NCBI GenBank assembly: GCA_018240025.1
Contig: JAFEGM010000040.1
Location: 46,004 to 110,003 of the forward strand
DNA length: 64,000 nt
From: Verrucomicrobiota bacterium
GTDB taxonomy: Bacteria; Verrucomicrobiota; Verrucomicrobiia; Chthoniobacterales; SZAS-18
Direction of reading: 5' to 3'
The notes under the pieces were generated by a model. That model was not told the DNA's origin and did not search any database. It saw nothing but the letters and a program-made list of their open reading frames with translations. Shown one piece after another: positions 33,691-42,611 of this stretch. How positions within the stretch are numbered: position 1 is the first letter of the stretch; each line of letters starts with the position of its first letter. The position numbers were made by a program, and so were the translations under genes.

Positions 33691-35914
33691 GGGCGGAGGG
33701 GGAATCGGCCTGCAACGCGCGCGCCAAGACTTGGGCGAGATCCTCGACTCGGTACGGTTTCCGCAGGAAGGCCACCGCGCCGGTGGCCTCAGGCGGTTCG
33801 GCGTAGCCGGAGGAGACGATGACCCGCGCCTGCGGATCGAGCTCGAGCAGCCGGCGCAGCACGCCCAGTCCCCCTTCGCCGCCGGGACTCGTGAGGTCGA
33901 CCACCACCGCCTCGAAGCGTCGGTCGGCGCGCAGGCTCTCCTCGTAGAGCCCCAGCAACTCGCCCGGGCTGGCCACCGCCGTCGCCTCGTAGCCGGCTTC
34001 CGCGGCCAGGCGGATGAAATTCTGCCGCAACCCCGCTTCGTCATCGAGGACGAGGATGCGCCCGCGCCCGCCGACCAGCGGCGTGGGCGGAGCGCTGGCG
34101 GGCGTCGGCGCGGCCGGCAGCAGGAGGGTGAAGACCGTCCCGCGCTCCGGCAGCGGCTGGGCGACGAGGCTGCCGCGGTGCTCGCGGGCGAAGGCGGAAG
34201 CCGCGGCCAGCCCGAACTCCCGCGAGTCGGGCACGGCCGGCAGCTCCAGCTCCAGCAGGCGCTCCAACTCCGCGTGCGGCCGGGTGGTGCCGTTGTCCTG
34301 CAGCGAGATGCGCGCGTAGGGACCGGCGGCCAGCCCCGGCGCCTCGCCTGCGGCCAGTTCCGTGCCTTCCAGGCGGACGATCAGCCGGCCCGGCCCGGGG
34401 AGCGCCTGCCGCGCATTGACCGCCAGGGCGGCGAGGCATTGCTGCAGCGAGGTCGGCTCCGCCAGCACGGCGGGTGCGGCGGGATCGAGATGGAACTCCG
34501 CCACGATGGAGCTGCCCTGGAGCGAGAAGGCCACCACCTCGCGCAGCAGCGGCGCGAGCGGAACCACCGTCCGGCCCACGCTCTCGCCGCGGGCGAACAC
34601 CTGCAGCTGGGTGGCCACGGCGGCGGCTTCGCCGGCCGATTCGTCGGCCTGCCGGATGAGCGGCTCCAGCATGCTCAGGTCGCCCTCGGCCACCTTGAGC
34701 CGCGCCAGCGACAGGGCGCCAATGACACCGGCCAGCTTGTTGTTGAAGTTGTGCACCACCCCGCGAGCCAGCGCCGCCAGCGTCTCGCTGCGCGCCGTCC
34801 GCAGTCGCTCGGCCGCGGTCTGCCGCTCCTGCGTGCTGTCATGGGCGATAAGGAGAAAATGCGGCGGCCCGCCCGCCTCGCTGCGGATAGGCAGGCCGAG
34901 ATGCCAGTTCAGCCAGAACGTGCCCGTGGCGCCACGGCGACAGCGGATGGCGCCATCGGCCACCGCGCCGCCGCGCATGGCTTCGGCGAGCGTCGCCGCC
35001 TCGGCCTCGGATCCGGGCGCCCAGAGCGTGGCCAGCGACCGGCCCACCAACTCCGCCTCGCTCGCCCCGAGCACCTGCGCGGCCGTGGCGTTGGCGAAGG
35101 CGATGCGCGGGCCTTCGCCCCCGACCTCGCCCTCGGTCAGGAGCAGGCATTTCTGCACCTGATCGAGTCCCGAGATGAGCAGCTGCAGCCAGCGCTCGCC
35201 CTCGCGCCGGGCGGTCACATCGCGCTGCACGCCGATCCAATGCGTCAGCCAGCCGGCTTCGTCGCGCACCGGTTCCAGCCGCAGCTCGGCCCAGTACACG
35301 CCGCCGTCCTTGCGGTAGTTGAGCAACTCGACCCCGACGCCGCGCTGCTCGCGCAGGGCCGTCCGCACGCGATCGAGCGCCGCGCGCGCGGTCCGGGGTC
35401 CCTGCAGCAGGCGCGGGCTGCAGCCGACGACCTCGCTGGCGCTGTAGCCGGTCAGGCGCTCGAAGGCCGGATTGACGAAGAGAATGCGCGGGCCCGGCGA
35501 ATCGATGGGCTCCCCCTCGCAGACCATGATGGCGTCGTTGGCGTGCTCGACGATGTCGCGGTGCAGCGCCGCGCGTCGCAGCTGCGTCTCGGCCCCGGCC
35601 AGGGGCGAGACGGCGACCGAGAAACCACCCTCGGCCTTCGGCCAGACCCCGATCTCGAAGTGAAACAGCCCTTTCGGCGACCAGTGGTGGCGGTCGAAGC
35701 GCAGCGGCTGCCCGAGCGTGCGGGCCCGGCTCGCGTAATGCCCGATCCGGCTGGCCAGCGGACTGCCCTCGAAGAGCCGGTCGCCTTCCTGCACCGTCTC
35801 GAGGCCGTCGCTCAGGCCCACCTCTTCCGAAAGCGTTTCGATAGCACGGACCAGCCCGTCTTCGGCGACTTCGAAGACAGTATGGATGGCAGCGCTCGGG
35901 GCAGCCTCTCTCAT
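33677..35914 (-). CDS. PAS/LOV-like sensor kinase with degenerate ATPase and C-terminal receiver
   Basis: 745 residues from ATG 35914. An N-terminal region (1-110), a LOV-like PAS (about 118-235), a second PAS (about 240-365), HisKA (ALARGVVHNFNNKLAGVIGA), an HATPase-like domain and a receiver (RILVLDDEAG, VVVDLTSPGG, FLRKPYRV). The PAS looks like a LOV domain throughout (LLNYRKDGGVYWAELRLEPV, THWIGVQRDVT), but the GxNCRFLQ flavin-adduct motif reads GCSPRLLQ (164-171), so the photoactive Cys is Pro167. The ATP-binding part keeps the N box (AVNARQAL) but G1 reads DNGTT and the F/G2 lid is not recognisable. It may act as a sensor/adaptor more than a kinase. First gene of the four-gene cluster. 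Confidence 0.88.
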   Translation of the reverse strand: MREAAPSAAIHTVFEVAEDGLVRAIETLSEEVGLSDGLETVQEGDRLFEGSPLASRIGHYASRARTLGQPLRFDRHHWSPKGLFHFEIGVWPKAEGGFSVAVSPLAGAETQLRRAALHRDIVEHANDAIMVCEGEPIDSPGPRILFVNPAFERLTGYSASEVVGCSPRLLQGPRTARAALDRVRTALREQRGVGVELLNYRKDGGVYWAELRLEPVRDEAGWLTHWIGVQRDVTARREGERWLQLLISGLDQVQKCLLLTEGEVGGEGPRIAFANATAAQVLGASEAELVGRSLATLWAPGSEAEAATLAEAMRGGAVADGAIRCRRGATGTFWLNWHLGLPIRSEAGGPPHFLLIAHDSTQERQTAAERLRTARSETLAALARGVVHNFNNKLAGVIGALSLARLKVAEGDLSMLEPLIRQADESAGEAAAVATQLQVFARGESVGRTVVPLAPLLREVVAFSLQGSSIVAEFHLDPAAPAVLAEPTSLQQCLAALAVNARQALPGPGRLIVRLEGTELAAGEAPGLAAGPYARISLQDNGTTRPHAELERLLELELPAVPDSREFGLAAASAFAREHRGSLVAQPLPERGTVFTLLLPAAPTPASAPPTPLVGGRGRILVLDDEAGLRQNFIRLAAEAGYEATAVASPGELLGLYEESLRADRRFEAVVVDLTSPGGEGGLGVLRRLLELDPQARVIVSSGYAEPPEATGAVAFLRKPYRVEDLAQVLARALQADSPSAHAVV

Positions 35915-36082
35915 GGACGGTCGCGGTGAGCGACTTCGAGAGCATGCGGGGAGCGGGCCACGCTGGCCAGAAAACGACCGGACCCACCCATAGCGGACTC
36001 TCCAAATGAGGCAGCGACGCAATCCAGTTCGGCGTCTCCGCCCGCCGGCTTGCGGGTCCGCGGGGAGAGCGCAAGCTGAGCG

Positions 36083-36289
36083 ATGCGCTTCGCAGTCACT
36101 CTGATCGAATACCCGGATCGGTGCGAGGCCTGGTGCGACGATCTGCCCGGCTGCCACGCCGAGGCTCCGACCCGGGCGGAGGCGCTGGAGAGAATGCGCG
36201 GCGCGATCCGCCAGACCCTGGCCGCGCAGCCCGGGGTGCGCACCACGGCGGGAGCGCGCATTTCGCGCGAAGTGCTGGTGTTCGAGTAG
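36083..36289 (+). CDS. HicB-like (UPF0150) protein, orphan
   Basis: 68 residues: MRFAVTLIEYPDRCEAWCDD, LPGCHAEAPTRAEALERMRG, AIRQTLAAQP. This is the partial RNase-H-like fold of HicB antitoxins and UPF0150 proteins, with the characteristic LPGCxxxxxTxxEAxxxxxxAI pattern. No HicA toxin-like small ORF (HxxH, dsRBD-like) is seen on either side, and no DNA-binding ribbon-helix-helix extension follows. It is divergent from the PAS kinase gene. It could be a solitary antitoxin relic or a protein with another role. Confidence 0.75.
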   Translation: MRFAVTLIEYPDRCEAWCDDLPGCHAEAPTRAEALERMRGAIRQTLAAQPGVRTTAGARISREVLVFE

Positions 36290-36419
36290 GGGTTCGGTCG
36301 GGGTCGCAGGCAGGAATTCGGCATGGCAGGACGGAGCGTCGTGTCTCCATGGAGAAACACGCGGAAACCGCGCCTGCGTGACCGCTCAGCCGCGAAATGA
36401 CGCCGATGTCATGCGAACT

Positions 36420-39137
36420 TCAGCCGTTCGCGCCCGGCGATGGCTGCGGGCTGACCGGCTGCGGGCTGACTGGCGTGCCTTCGCCGCCCGCCCCCGCGCT
36501 GACGGCGCTGCCGCCTTCGACTTCGGCGGCGGGCGCCGCCACCTTCTCGGGCGGGCGCCAATCGGCCTTCCCCTTGTGCACCCGACCCAGGCCCACCCGG
36601 CGGCCGGCGGCAGTTACGAGATCGGACACCCGCAGCTTCAGCCGGAAGGCGCGCCAGGCGAAGAAGAGGAGGAAATAAAGCAGGACGCCCAGCGAGATCT
36701 GATCCCAGAGCGTGAAGGCGCTCCACTTCGGGACATTGACCCAGCCGCCGAGATACTCCGTCCAAGGCAGCGAGAAGAGTCGGTAGCTGACCAGCGTGCC
36801 GAGCACCACGCTCAGCACCACCGTGGTGAAGACGGGCGAGAGCCAGAGCTGCACGCGAGTGAGCGCCTTCGGCCCGCCGTGATATTCGGTCACGGTCTTC
36901 ATCTTCACCTGCCACCAATAGGAGCCGTACACCTGCACGTCCCAATCACGCCAGCCGGTGTCCCAGGAATAGCGCCAGCCTTCCTTCTCCAGCGACTTGA
37001 TGAACTCGTCGAGCAGCGCCTCGCGGCCGACCGCCGCTTCGTTCCAGTATTCGTGCGCGCCGAGCTGGAAGCGCGCGGGCGATTTCCCCTTCGGCACATC
37101 CTCGGTCGAACTGATGACCGAGGCCGGCGTGCGCTTGAACTTCAGCCAGGTGGAGTAGCGCGCCCAGCCGCGCGCCAGCGGCTGCCAGAAGGCCAGCCCG
37201 AAGACCAGCAGACGCGCCAGCACGGTATCGTGCTTGGCCTCGATGCGGGCGTGGATCATGTAGCTGAGCGCCACCAGCATGGTGGCGAAGAGCATCAGGT
37301 AGGGCACGATCCGCAGCCCCTGGAACGGCACGCTCATGACGAAGAGGAAGAGCGTGAGGGCGAACCACTCCACGCTCGAGACGTAGTCGGCGATGACCGA
37401 GCGCGGCGTGGGGTAGATCGATTGGAACAGCCCGTGCCCGAAGATGCCGTGATAGACGATCGGCTTGTTCACCAGCCAGGTGAAACGCGGCGTGCCGTAG
37501 ATATTCCCCTTCCACTGCGCCGTGCCGGTCGGACCGAAGAAGATCAGATGCTGGAAGCGCAGCATCGACTCCGCCTCGCCGTAGCCTTCCTGCTGCTTCT
37601 TGAAGGCCTTGAGCGTGAAGCGGCGGTAATGCCAGACGATGGCCGCCGGCGAAAAGGCGACCACGCCGCCGGCCTGCTGCAGGCGCCAGCAGAAGTCCAC
37701 GTCGTCGCCCGCCTTGCGGTAGAACGGATCGAACCCGCCGACCAAGAAGAAGGCCCAGCGATGGAAGGCCATGTTACAGCCCGGGATGTGCTCGGCCACG
37801 GTATCGGTCAGCAGCACGTGGCTCGGCCCGCCCGGCGCGGCGCTGACGCAGGCCTGAATCCAGTTGGCCGCCGGCGGCGAGATGTTCGGGCCGCCCACGC
37901 CAGCGTAATCGCCGCTCAGCAGCGTGCCGACGAGGTAATAGAGCCAGTCGGGGTCGGCCATGCAGTCGCCGTCGGTGTAGGCGAAGACATCGCCCGTAGC
38001 CGCGCGCGCGCCGACGTTGCGGGCGTAGCTCAGGCCCATGTTCTTCTGCTTGATGTTGACGATGCGGCCCTCGTATTTCGCCGCGATCTCCTGCGTGCGG
38101 TCGGTGCTGCCGTCGTCCACCAGCACTACCTCGTAGTTCGGGTAGTTCACGTGCATGAGCGACTCGAGGCAGTTCTCGAGCGTGCTGTCGCCATTGTAGG
38201 AGCAGACGATGACGCTGACCTTCGGATACGACGGCAGCTTGACCCGCGTGGTGACCGGATCGCTGGAGCCCCACTTTTCCTTGATGGCCGCGAAGGAAAG
38301 TTTCGGGCGGCGATCGCGCGTGACCAGGCCGAAGGACCAGTCGGTGATCTCCATGCCGCCGGTGAACCACTCGTCGGTCCAGGCGTACACCACCGCGCCG
38401 GCCAGCCCGCAGCGGACCACGCTGTCGACGTGCCAGGAGAGCATGTCGGCCTGCTCCTCCTCGGTGTGCCGCTGTGTGTCCATGCCGAACTCGCCCAGCA
38501 CCAGCGGCTTGTCGTCGGCCAGGTTCTGCAGGCGCAGCAGATAATTGTTCAAATCCTGCTGCCGGTGCAGGTACACGTTGAAGGTGAAGAAGTCGACATT
38601 CTGCGGCAGCAGGTACTCGGTCGGCGGGTAGGACGCGTAGGAGTAGAGCGCGTCGGGATCGATCTTCCGGCAGCGGTTGATCAGCTCCTCGAGGAATTCC
38701 GTCACCCGGCGCACCCCCAGCCAGCGCACCATGGTGGTGGGGATTTCGTTGCCGACGAGGTAGCCGAGGATGGCCGGGTGTCCGGTGTGGGCGCGCACCG
38801 CTTTCTCGATGGTCTCCACGACCTCGCGGCGGATGCGCTTGTCGTTCAGGAAATGCACGTGCTCGGCCCAGGGAATGGAGATGAGCACCCGCATGCCGGC
38901 CGCCTTGGCGCAGTCGAGGAACCAGGCCGGCGGGACGTGGTAGACGCGCAGCGTGTTGATGCCGAGCTCCTGCATCTGGGCCAGGTCCGTGCGCACGCGC
39001 TCGGGCGTGCCGACGTAGTCGCCGTTCGCATCCGGCTTGAAGGGTCCGTAGGTGATCCCCTTCAGGAACCACTTCTTTTCTCCTTCGAAGAGGAACTTGG
39101 CGCGCGCGCGGATGCGCTGGCTCAGGTCGTTGGTCAT
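36420..39137 (-). CDS. Fusion of TIM-barrel glycosidase/transglycosidase and membrane GT2 glycosyltransferase
   Basis: 905 residues. The N-terminal domain (about 10-300) is a (beta/alpha)8 glycoside hydrolase of the GH2/GH5-like clan, with acid/base E131 (GYLVGNEIP) and nucleophile E216 (VLGEFGMD). The GT2 domain (about 305-560) has VSVIVCSYNG, VLVDDGSTDRT, TDGDCMADPDW and DDVDFCWRLQQAGG. Several membrane helices follow (about 620-700 and 790-870) around a soluble insert. No signal peptide precedes the hydrolase part, so it would be cytoplasmic, on the same side as the GT. The architecture recalls NdvB-like GT2-GH17 cyclic glucan enzymes with the order reversed. Product unknown: an exported or trimmed polysaccharide is inferred. 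Confidence 0.85.
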   Translation of the reverse strand: MTNDLSQRIRARAKFLFEGEKKWFLKGITYGPFKPDANGDYVGTPERVRTDLAQMQELGINTLRVYHVPPAWFLDCAKAAGMRVLISIPWAEHVHFLNDKRIRREVVETIEKAVRAHTGHPAILGYLVGNEIPTTMVRWLGVRRVTEFLEELINRCRKIDPDALYSYASYPPTEYLLPQNVDFFTFNVYLHRQQDLNNYLLRLQNLADDKPLVLGEFGMDTQRHTEEEQADMLSWHVDSVVRCGLAGAVVYAWTDEWFTGGMEITDWSFGLVTRDRRPKLSFAAIKEKWGSSDPVTTRVKLPSYPKVSVIVCSYNGDSTLENCLESLMHVNYPNYEVVLVDDGSTDRTQEIAAKYEGRIVNIKQKNMGLSYARNVGARAATGDVFAYTDGDCMADPDWLYYLVGTLLSGDYAGVGGPNISPPAANWIQACVSAAPGGPSHVLLTDTVAEHIPGCNMAFHRWAFFLVGGFDPFYRKAGDDVDFCWRLQQAGGVVAFSPAAIVWHYRRFTLKAFKKQQEGYGEAESMLRFQHLIFFGPTGTAQWKGNIYGTPRFTWLVNKPIVYHGIFGHGLFQSIYPTPRSVIADYVSSVEWFALTLFLFVMSVPFQGLRIVPYLMLFATMLVALSYMIHARIEAKHDTVLARLLVFGLAFWQPLARGWARYSTWLKFKRTPASVISSTEDVPKGKSPARFQLGAHEYWNEAAVGREALLDEFIKSLEKEGWRYSWDTGWRDWDVQVYGSYWWQVKMKTVTEYHGGPKALTRVQLWLSPVFTTVVLSVVLGTLVSYRLFSLPWTEYLGGWVNVPKWSAFTLWDQISLGVLLYFLLFFAWRAFRLKLRVSDLVTAAGRRVGLGRVHKGKADWRPPEKVAAPAAEVEGGSAVSAGAGGEGTPVSPQPVSPQPSPGANG

Positions 39138-39195
39138 TGCGGCGGGATGTTAGCCCGGGAGGGGAAACGGGAAATCCGAAATGCGCGCAGCCCAG

Positions 39196-39370
39196 GGGGG
39201 AAGGTTCAAGAAACAAGAATCAAGATTCAAACCGTGTTAAGGTGAAAAGAATAAGGATAAGGTAGCCGAATGGTCGGTGCCCCAGCAGATGGTCAGCGAG
39301 CGCGGCGGGTTCCTTGCTGCTTGCTCCTGGGGACGTTTTGGATCCTGGGTCTTGAGTCTTGAAGCTTTCG
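39196..39370. repeat. Inverted-arm ATTCAAG element (family A, copy 5)
   Basis: Forward arm 39196-39262: GGGGGGAAGGTTCAAGAAAC, the core ATTCAAACCGTGTTAAGG, then AATAAGGATAAGG. Inverse arm 39309-39370: GTTCCTTGCTGCTTGCTCCT, then GATCCTGGGTCTTGAGTCTT. It fills the gap between the divergent glycosyltransferase and STN-like genes. Confidence 0.82.
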
Positions 39371-39414
39371 CAGTCCTTGCATCCCCGCCGAATCCGCGTC
39401 GGTTGCGGGCCGTC

Positions 39415-39948
39415 ATGAACGTGCGCATTCCCGGGCTCGTGGCCCTGCTCCTGCCAGTCTGGTCGCTCCCGTGCGCAGCCCAGCCGGCCAAGCCCACGCC
39501 GACGCCAAAGGAGAAGATCGTCCACCCGTCCGCGGTGGTCCTGCCCACGCCGGTCCGGTCGGAGCCGGAGATCATCTCGGTCAATTTCGACAAGATCGCG
39601 CTGCCCGATGCGGTTGACTTCCTGGAGCGCCTGACGGGCGAGAAGCATGCCATTTCCCTCACCCGGAAGCCGGCCGAGATCATGCTGAGCATCCGCCTGC
39701 AGGGGCCAAAGCTGCTGGTCGTGAGCCAGCTGCGGCAGATCATCAGCAACCAGGCCGAGGTGAAGATCGAACGTGTGGGCGCCGGCTGGGCGGTGCTCGA
39801 CCGCGCTGAGGCCGAGGCGACGATGCTCCCCCCGGGAGTGCCCTTGGGCAATGCCGCCACGGCGCCGGCCGCGGGCGGGGTGCAGAAGCGTCCGCATCCG
39901 CCGCTGCCGCAGGGGGCGGCGCCGACCCCGACCCCGGTTGGGAAATAG
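39415..39948 (+). CDS. Secreted protein with an STN/secretin-N-like domain
   Basis: 177 residues from ATG 39415, signal peptide MNVRIPGLVALLLPVWSLPC (ending CAAQ; the Cys could also make it a lipoprotein). The middle part (about 50-140: VNFDKIALPDAVDFLERLTG, IMLSIRLQGPKLLVVSQLRQ, VKIERVGAGWAVLD) resembles STN or secretin/TonB short N-terminal modules (beta-alpha-beta). The tail is Pro-rich (PLPQGAAPTPTPVGK). No secretin barrel is attached. It lies 68 bp upstream of the Ser/Thr kinase gene on the same strand and may be co-transcribed. Function unknown. Confidence 0.7.
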   Translation: MNVRIPGLVALLLPVWSLPCAAQPAKPTPTPKEKIVHPSAVVLPTPVRSEPEIISVNFDKIALPDAVDFLERLTGEKHAISLTRKPAEIMLSIRLQGPKLLVVSQLRQIISNQAEVKIERVGAGWAVLDRAEAEATMLPPGVPLGNAATAPAAGGVQKRPHPPLPQGAAPTPTPVGK

Positions 39949-40016
39949 ACCCGTGCAATCGGCACTTGGCGTTTGGCGAGGGGTCGCCATCTTCGCCCCT
40001 GCGCTCCGCGCCCGCC

Positions 40017-42392
40017 ATGTCTCAGGATCCACCGCCCAACGTCGTCCGCTTCAAGCGCTACGAAGTGGCGTGCGATGCCCGCGGCCGGCCCATCCAGCTG
40101 GCCCACGGCGGCATGGGCGTGACCTACAAGGCCCACGATCCGAAGCTCGACTGCACGGTCGTGCTGAAGATCGTCGGCGAGCTGCTGCAGAGCGATGAGG
40201 CCAGCCTCGCCCGCTTCCGGCGCGAGGCGCGCAAGCTGGCCCAACTGCGCGACCATCCGCACATCGCCACGCTCTTCGATTTCGACGAGCAGGACGGGAA
40301 GGACTTCTACGTCATGGAGTTCATCGACGGAGAGGACCTGGCCAGCCGCGTGCGGCGGGAAGGCCCGCTCTCCATTCGCGACGCCCTCGTGGTCGTGAAG
40401 CAGGTCTCCAGCGCGCTCACGGCGATGTGGGCGCGCAGTCTGGTGCATCGCGACATCAAGCCGGCCAACATCATGGCCCTGCGCGAGGCCAAGCACGGGC
40501 TCTTCGTGAAGCTGATCGACTTCGGCTTGGCCAAGGACATCGGCAACAGCGAGCAGACGCAGGTCACCCACACCGGCGAGCACGGCGGCATGAGCGTCTT
40601 CTACGCCAGCCCGGAGCAGATCAAGGCGCAGCCGCTCGACATCCGCTCGGACCTCTACTCGCTCGGCATCACGCTCTGGTTTCTGCTCACCGGCAAGACG
40701 CCGTTCTCGGGCACCTCCATGTGGCAGGTGACCAACAAGCAGCTGCACGACGCCCCGCCGCTCGACGAACTGCCTAGCCGCACGCCACCGGCCGTGCGCG
40801 ATCTCCTCGAGCGGCTGCTGGCCAAGCGCCCGGAGGATCGGCCCTCGGAGCCGACCAAGGTGGAAGCCGAGGCGGCCAAGATTCTCGAAATGCTCCCGGC
40901 CGGACCCGGCTACGCGCTGGGCGAGGCGCCGACCGTGAGCGGTGGCGCGCTGCCCGGGGCGGAGCATTTCCGCGCCACCGAAGCGATGCCGGACCCGCAT
41001 GCCACCGTGCCGCTGGCCAGCGAGGCGGATTCCACCCTGCCGATGCCGGGCAGCGAGCCCGCGCCGGCGGGCGAGGGGAGTCCGGCCGATTCGACCGCGT
41101 TGCTCGGCGCGGCCACGGCCATGCGCTCCATGGCGGGCGAGACGACCATCCCGATGAACGTGCGGGCGGCGCGCAATTTCGAGCCGCCGCTCTTCGCGAC
41201 CTCGACCATGACGCGCCGGCTCGAGCACGGGCCGAAGTATCGCTGGCGGCCCATGCTCCTCGGCGGCGCGGGCATCTTCCTGCTCGCGCTGCTGGCCGCC
41301 TGGGCCTTCTTCTTCCGCGGTCGGCCTGCGCCCGCTGCGGCGGCGGCGCCAGCCGGACCGACGGTCGTGGTAGTGACCGCCACGCCTTCGCCCGTCCCCG
41401 CGCCGACCGTCACTCCGGCGCCCACGCCGACGGCGACCGCAGCCATCGGCGCGCCGCCGGTCACACCGCCGCCGCCAGCGTCGACCGCACCAGTCGCGCC
41501 CACGCCGCCGCCGACCGAAGCGACGATTTCCGCCACTCCTGCCGCCGTCTCGCCCGCGCCGACCGACCCCGCGGCGCCGACGCCGAACGCCACCTCCGGC
41601 CTGCCCGCGCCGCATCAGAACTCGCTCGGCATGCGGTTCGTGATGGTGCCGAACGCGAAACTCGGCCTGCAGATGTGCATTCATGAAACGCGCGTGGCCG
41701 ACTTCCGCGTCTGGGTCGAGGAGACCAACCAACCGCCCACCCGCTTCCGCGGCATGCTGGCGAATTCGCCCACCGGCTGGAACGACAAGGGCGGCTTCGA
41801 CTGGCGCAATCCGGGCTTCCCCCAGACCGACGACCACCCGGTGGTCGGCGTTTCCTGGAACGACGCGGTCGAGTACGCCGACTGGCTGACCCAGCGCGAA
41901 CGCACGAAGGAAACGATCCGCCCGAAGCAGCGGTATCGCCTGCCGACCGACGAGGAATGGAGCCGCGCGGTCGGCCTCCAGCCCGAGCCCGGCGCCACGC
42001 CGCGGGCGCGCGACGGCAAGATCAAGCGCGTCTACCCGTGGGGCGAGGAATGGCCGCCGCAGAAGGCCTACGGCAACTACCGCGGTCCCGAGGCGATCAT
42101 CGGCCAGGAGATCGACGACCCGAAGCGCACCTTCGGCCCGCCCGACGGCTACGCCCGCACCGCGCCGGTGATGAAATTCCCGCCCAACGCACTCGGGATC
42201 TACGACCTCGGCGGCAACGTCTTCGAGTGGGTGCAGGACAAGTTCGACGGCGGCCGCGACCGCACCCTGCGCGGCGCCGGCTGGTTCGATTTCGACGCCG
42301 AGCGCCTGCAATCCAGCTACCGCATCGGCATGGCGCCGACCTACCGCCAGGCCAGCGTCGGCTTCCGTTTGGTGCTGGTGGAGGAGCCGTGA
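40017..42392 (+). CDS. Transmembrane Ser/Thr protein kinase with extracytoplasmic FGE/SUMF1-like domain
   Basis: 791 residues from ATG 40017. Kinase domain (about 25-290): glycine-rich loop LAHGGMGVTYKAHD, Lys in CTVVLKIV, catalytic LVHRDIKPANIM, and IDFGLAKD, with activation-segment SPEQIKAQPLDIRSDLYSLG. A linker leads to one membrane helix (about 418-438), then about 90 residues of Pro/Thr/Ala repeats. The C-terminal formylglycine-generating-enzyme-like domain (about 535-791) has RFVMVPNAKLG, HPVVGVSWNDAVEYADWLTQ, RLPTDEEWSRAV, YPWGEEWP, NVFEWVQD and RGAGWFDF. The kinase is cytoplasmic and the FGE-like domain is outside. This domain pair is found in PVC bacteria and myxobacteria. The FGE-like part may bind a ligand rather than oxidise cysteine. 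Confidence 0.92.
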   Translation: MSQDPPPNVVRFKRYEVACDARGRPIQLAHGGMGVTYKAHDPKLDCTVVLKIVGELLQSDEASLARFRREARKLAQLRDHPHIATLFDFDEQDGKDFYVMEFIDGEDLASRVRREGPLSIRDALVVVKQVSSALTAMWARSLVHRDIKPANIMALREAKHGLFVKLIDFGLAKDIGNSEQTQVTHTGEHGGMSVFYASPEQIKAQPLDIRSDLYSLGITLWFLLTGKTPFSGTSMWQVTNKQLHDAPPLDELPSRTPPAVRDLLERLLAKRPEDRPSEPTKVEAEAAKILEMLPAGPGYALGEAPTVSGGALPGAEHFRATEAMPDPHATVPLASEADSTLPMPGSEPAPAGEGSPADSTALLGAATAMRSMAGETTIPMNVRAARNFEPPLFATSTMTRRLEHGPKYRWRPMLLGGAGIFLLALLAAWAFFFRGRPAPAAAAAPAGPTVVVVTATPSPVPAPTVTPAPTPTATAAIGAPPVTPPPPASTAPVAPTPPPTEATISATPAAVSPAPTDPAAPTPNATSGLPAPHQNSLGMRFVMVPNAKLGLQMCIHETRVADFRVWVEETNQPPTRFRGMLANSPTGWNDKGGFDWRNPGFPQTDDHPVVGVSWNDAVEYADWLTQRERTKETIRPKQRYRLPTDEEWSRAVGLQPEPGATPRARDGKIKRVYPWGEEWPPQKAYGNYRGPEAIIGQEIDDPKRTFGPPDGYARTAPVMKFPPNALGIYDLGGNVFEWVQDKFDGGRDRTLRGAGWFDFDAERLQSSYRIGMAPTYRQASVGFRLVLVEEP

Positions 42393-42432
42393 GGAGAGCG
42401 GTTTGGGAATTCGCAGCCGCTGGAGGCGCGCT

Positions 42433-42507
42433 GAATCGTTGAGTCACAGAAGGCCAAAAGGCCAGAGTAACCAAAATGCTTTGGTTCTAGCCTTCTCGTG
42501 ACCTCGT
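42433..42507. repeat. Short inverted-arm element (GAGTCACAGAAGGC type)
   Basis: Left arm GAGTCACAGAAGGCCAAAAG then GCCAGAG, right arm GCCTTCTCGTGACCTC, and between them AACCAAAATGCTTTGGTT, itself a palindrome. The structure is like the other intergenic inverted-arm elements with a different unit sequence. It lies between the Ser/Thr kinase and mini-bshC genes. Confidence 0.65.
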
Positions 42508-42611
42508 CGGTACGTTGCAGTCGGACCGCAAGCGCTGCTGGCGCGCGAGCGCGACCGCGCAACTTCCACCCCTTGTGGGAATGAGGGGGCGCGCGAAGCT
42601 CTCCCCCGAGC

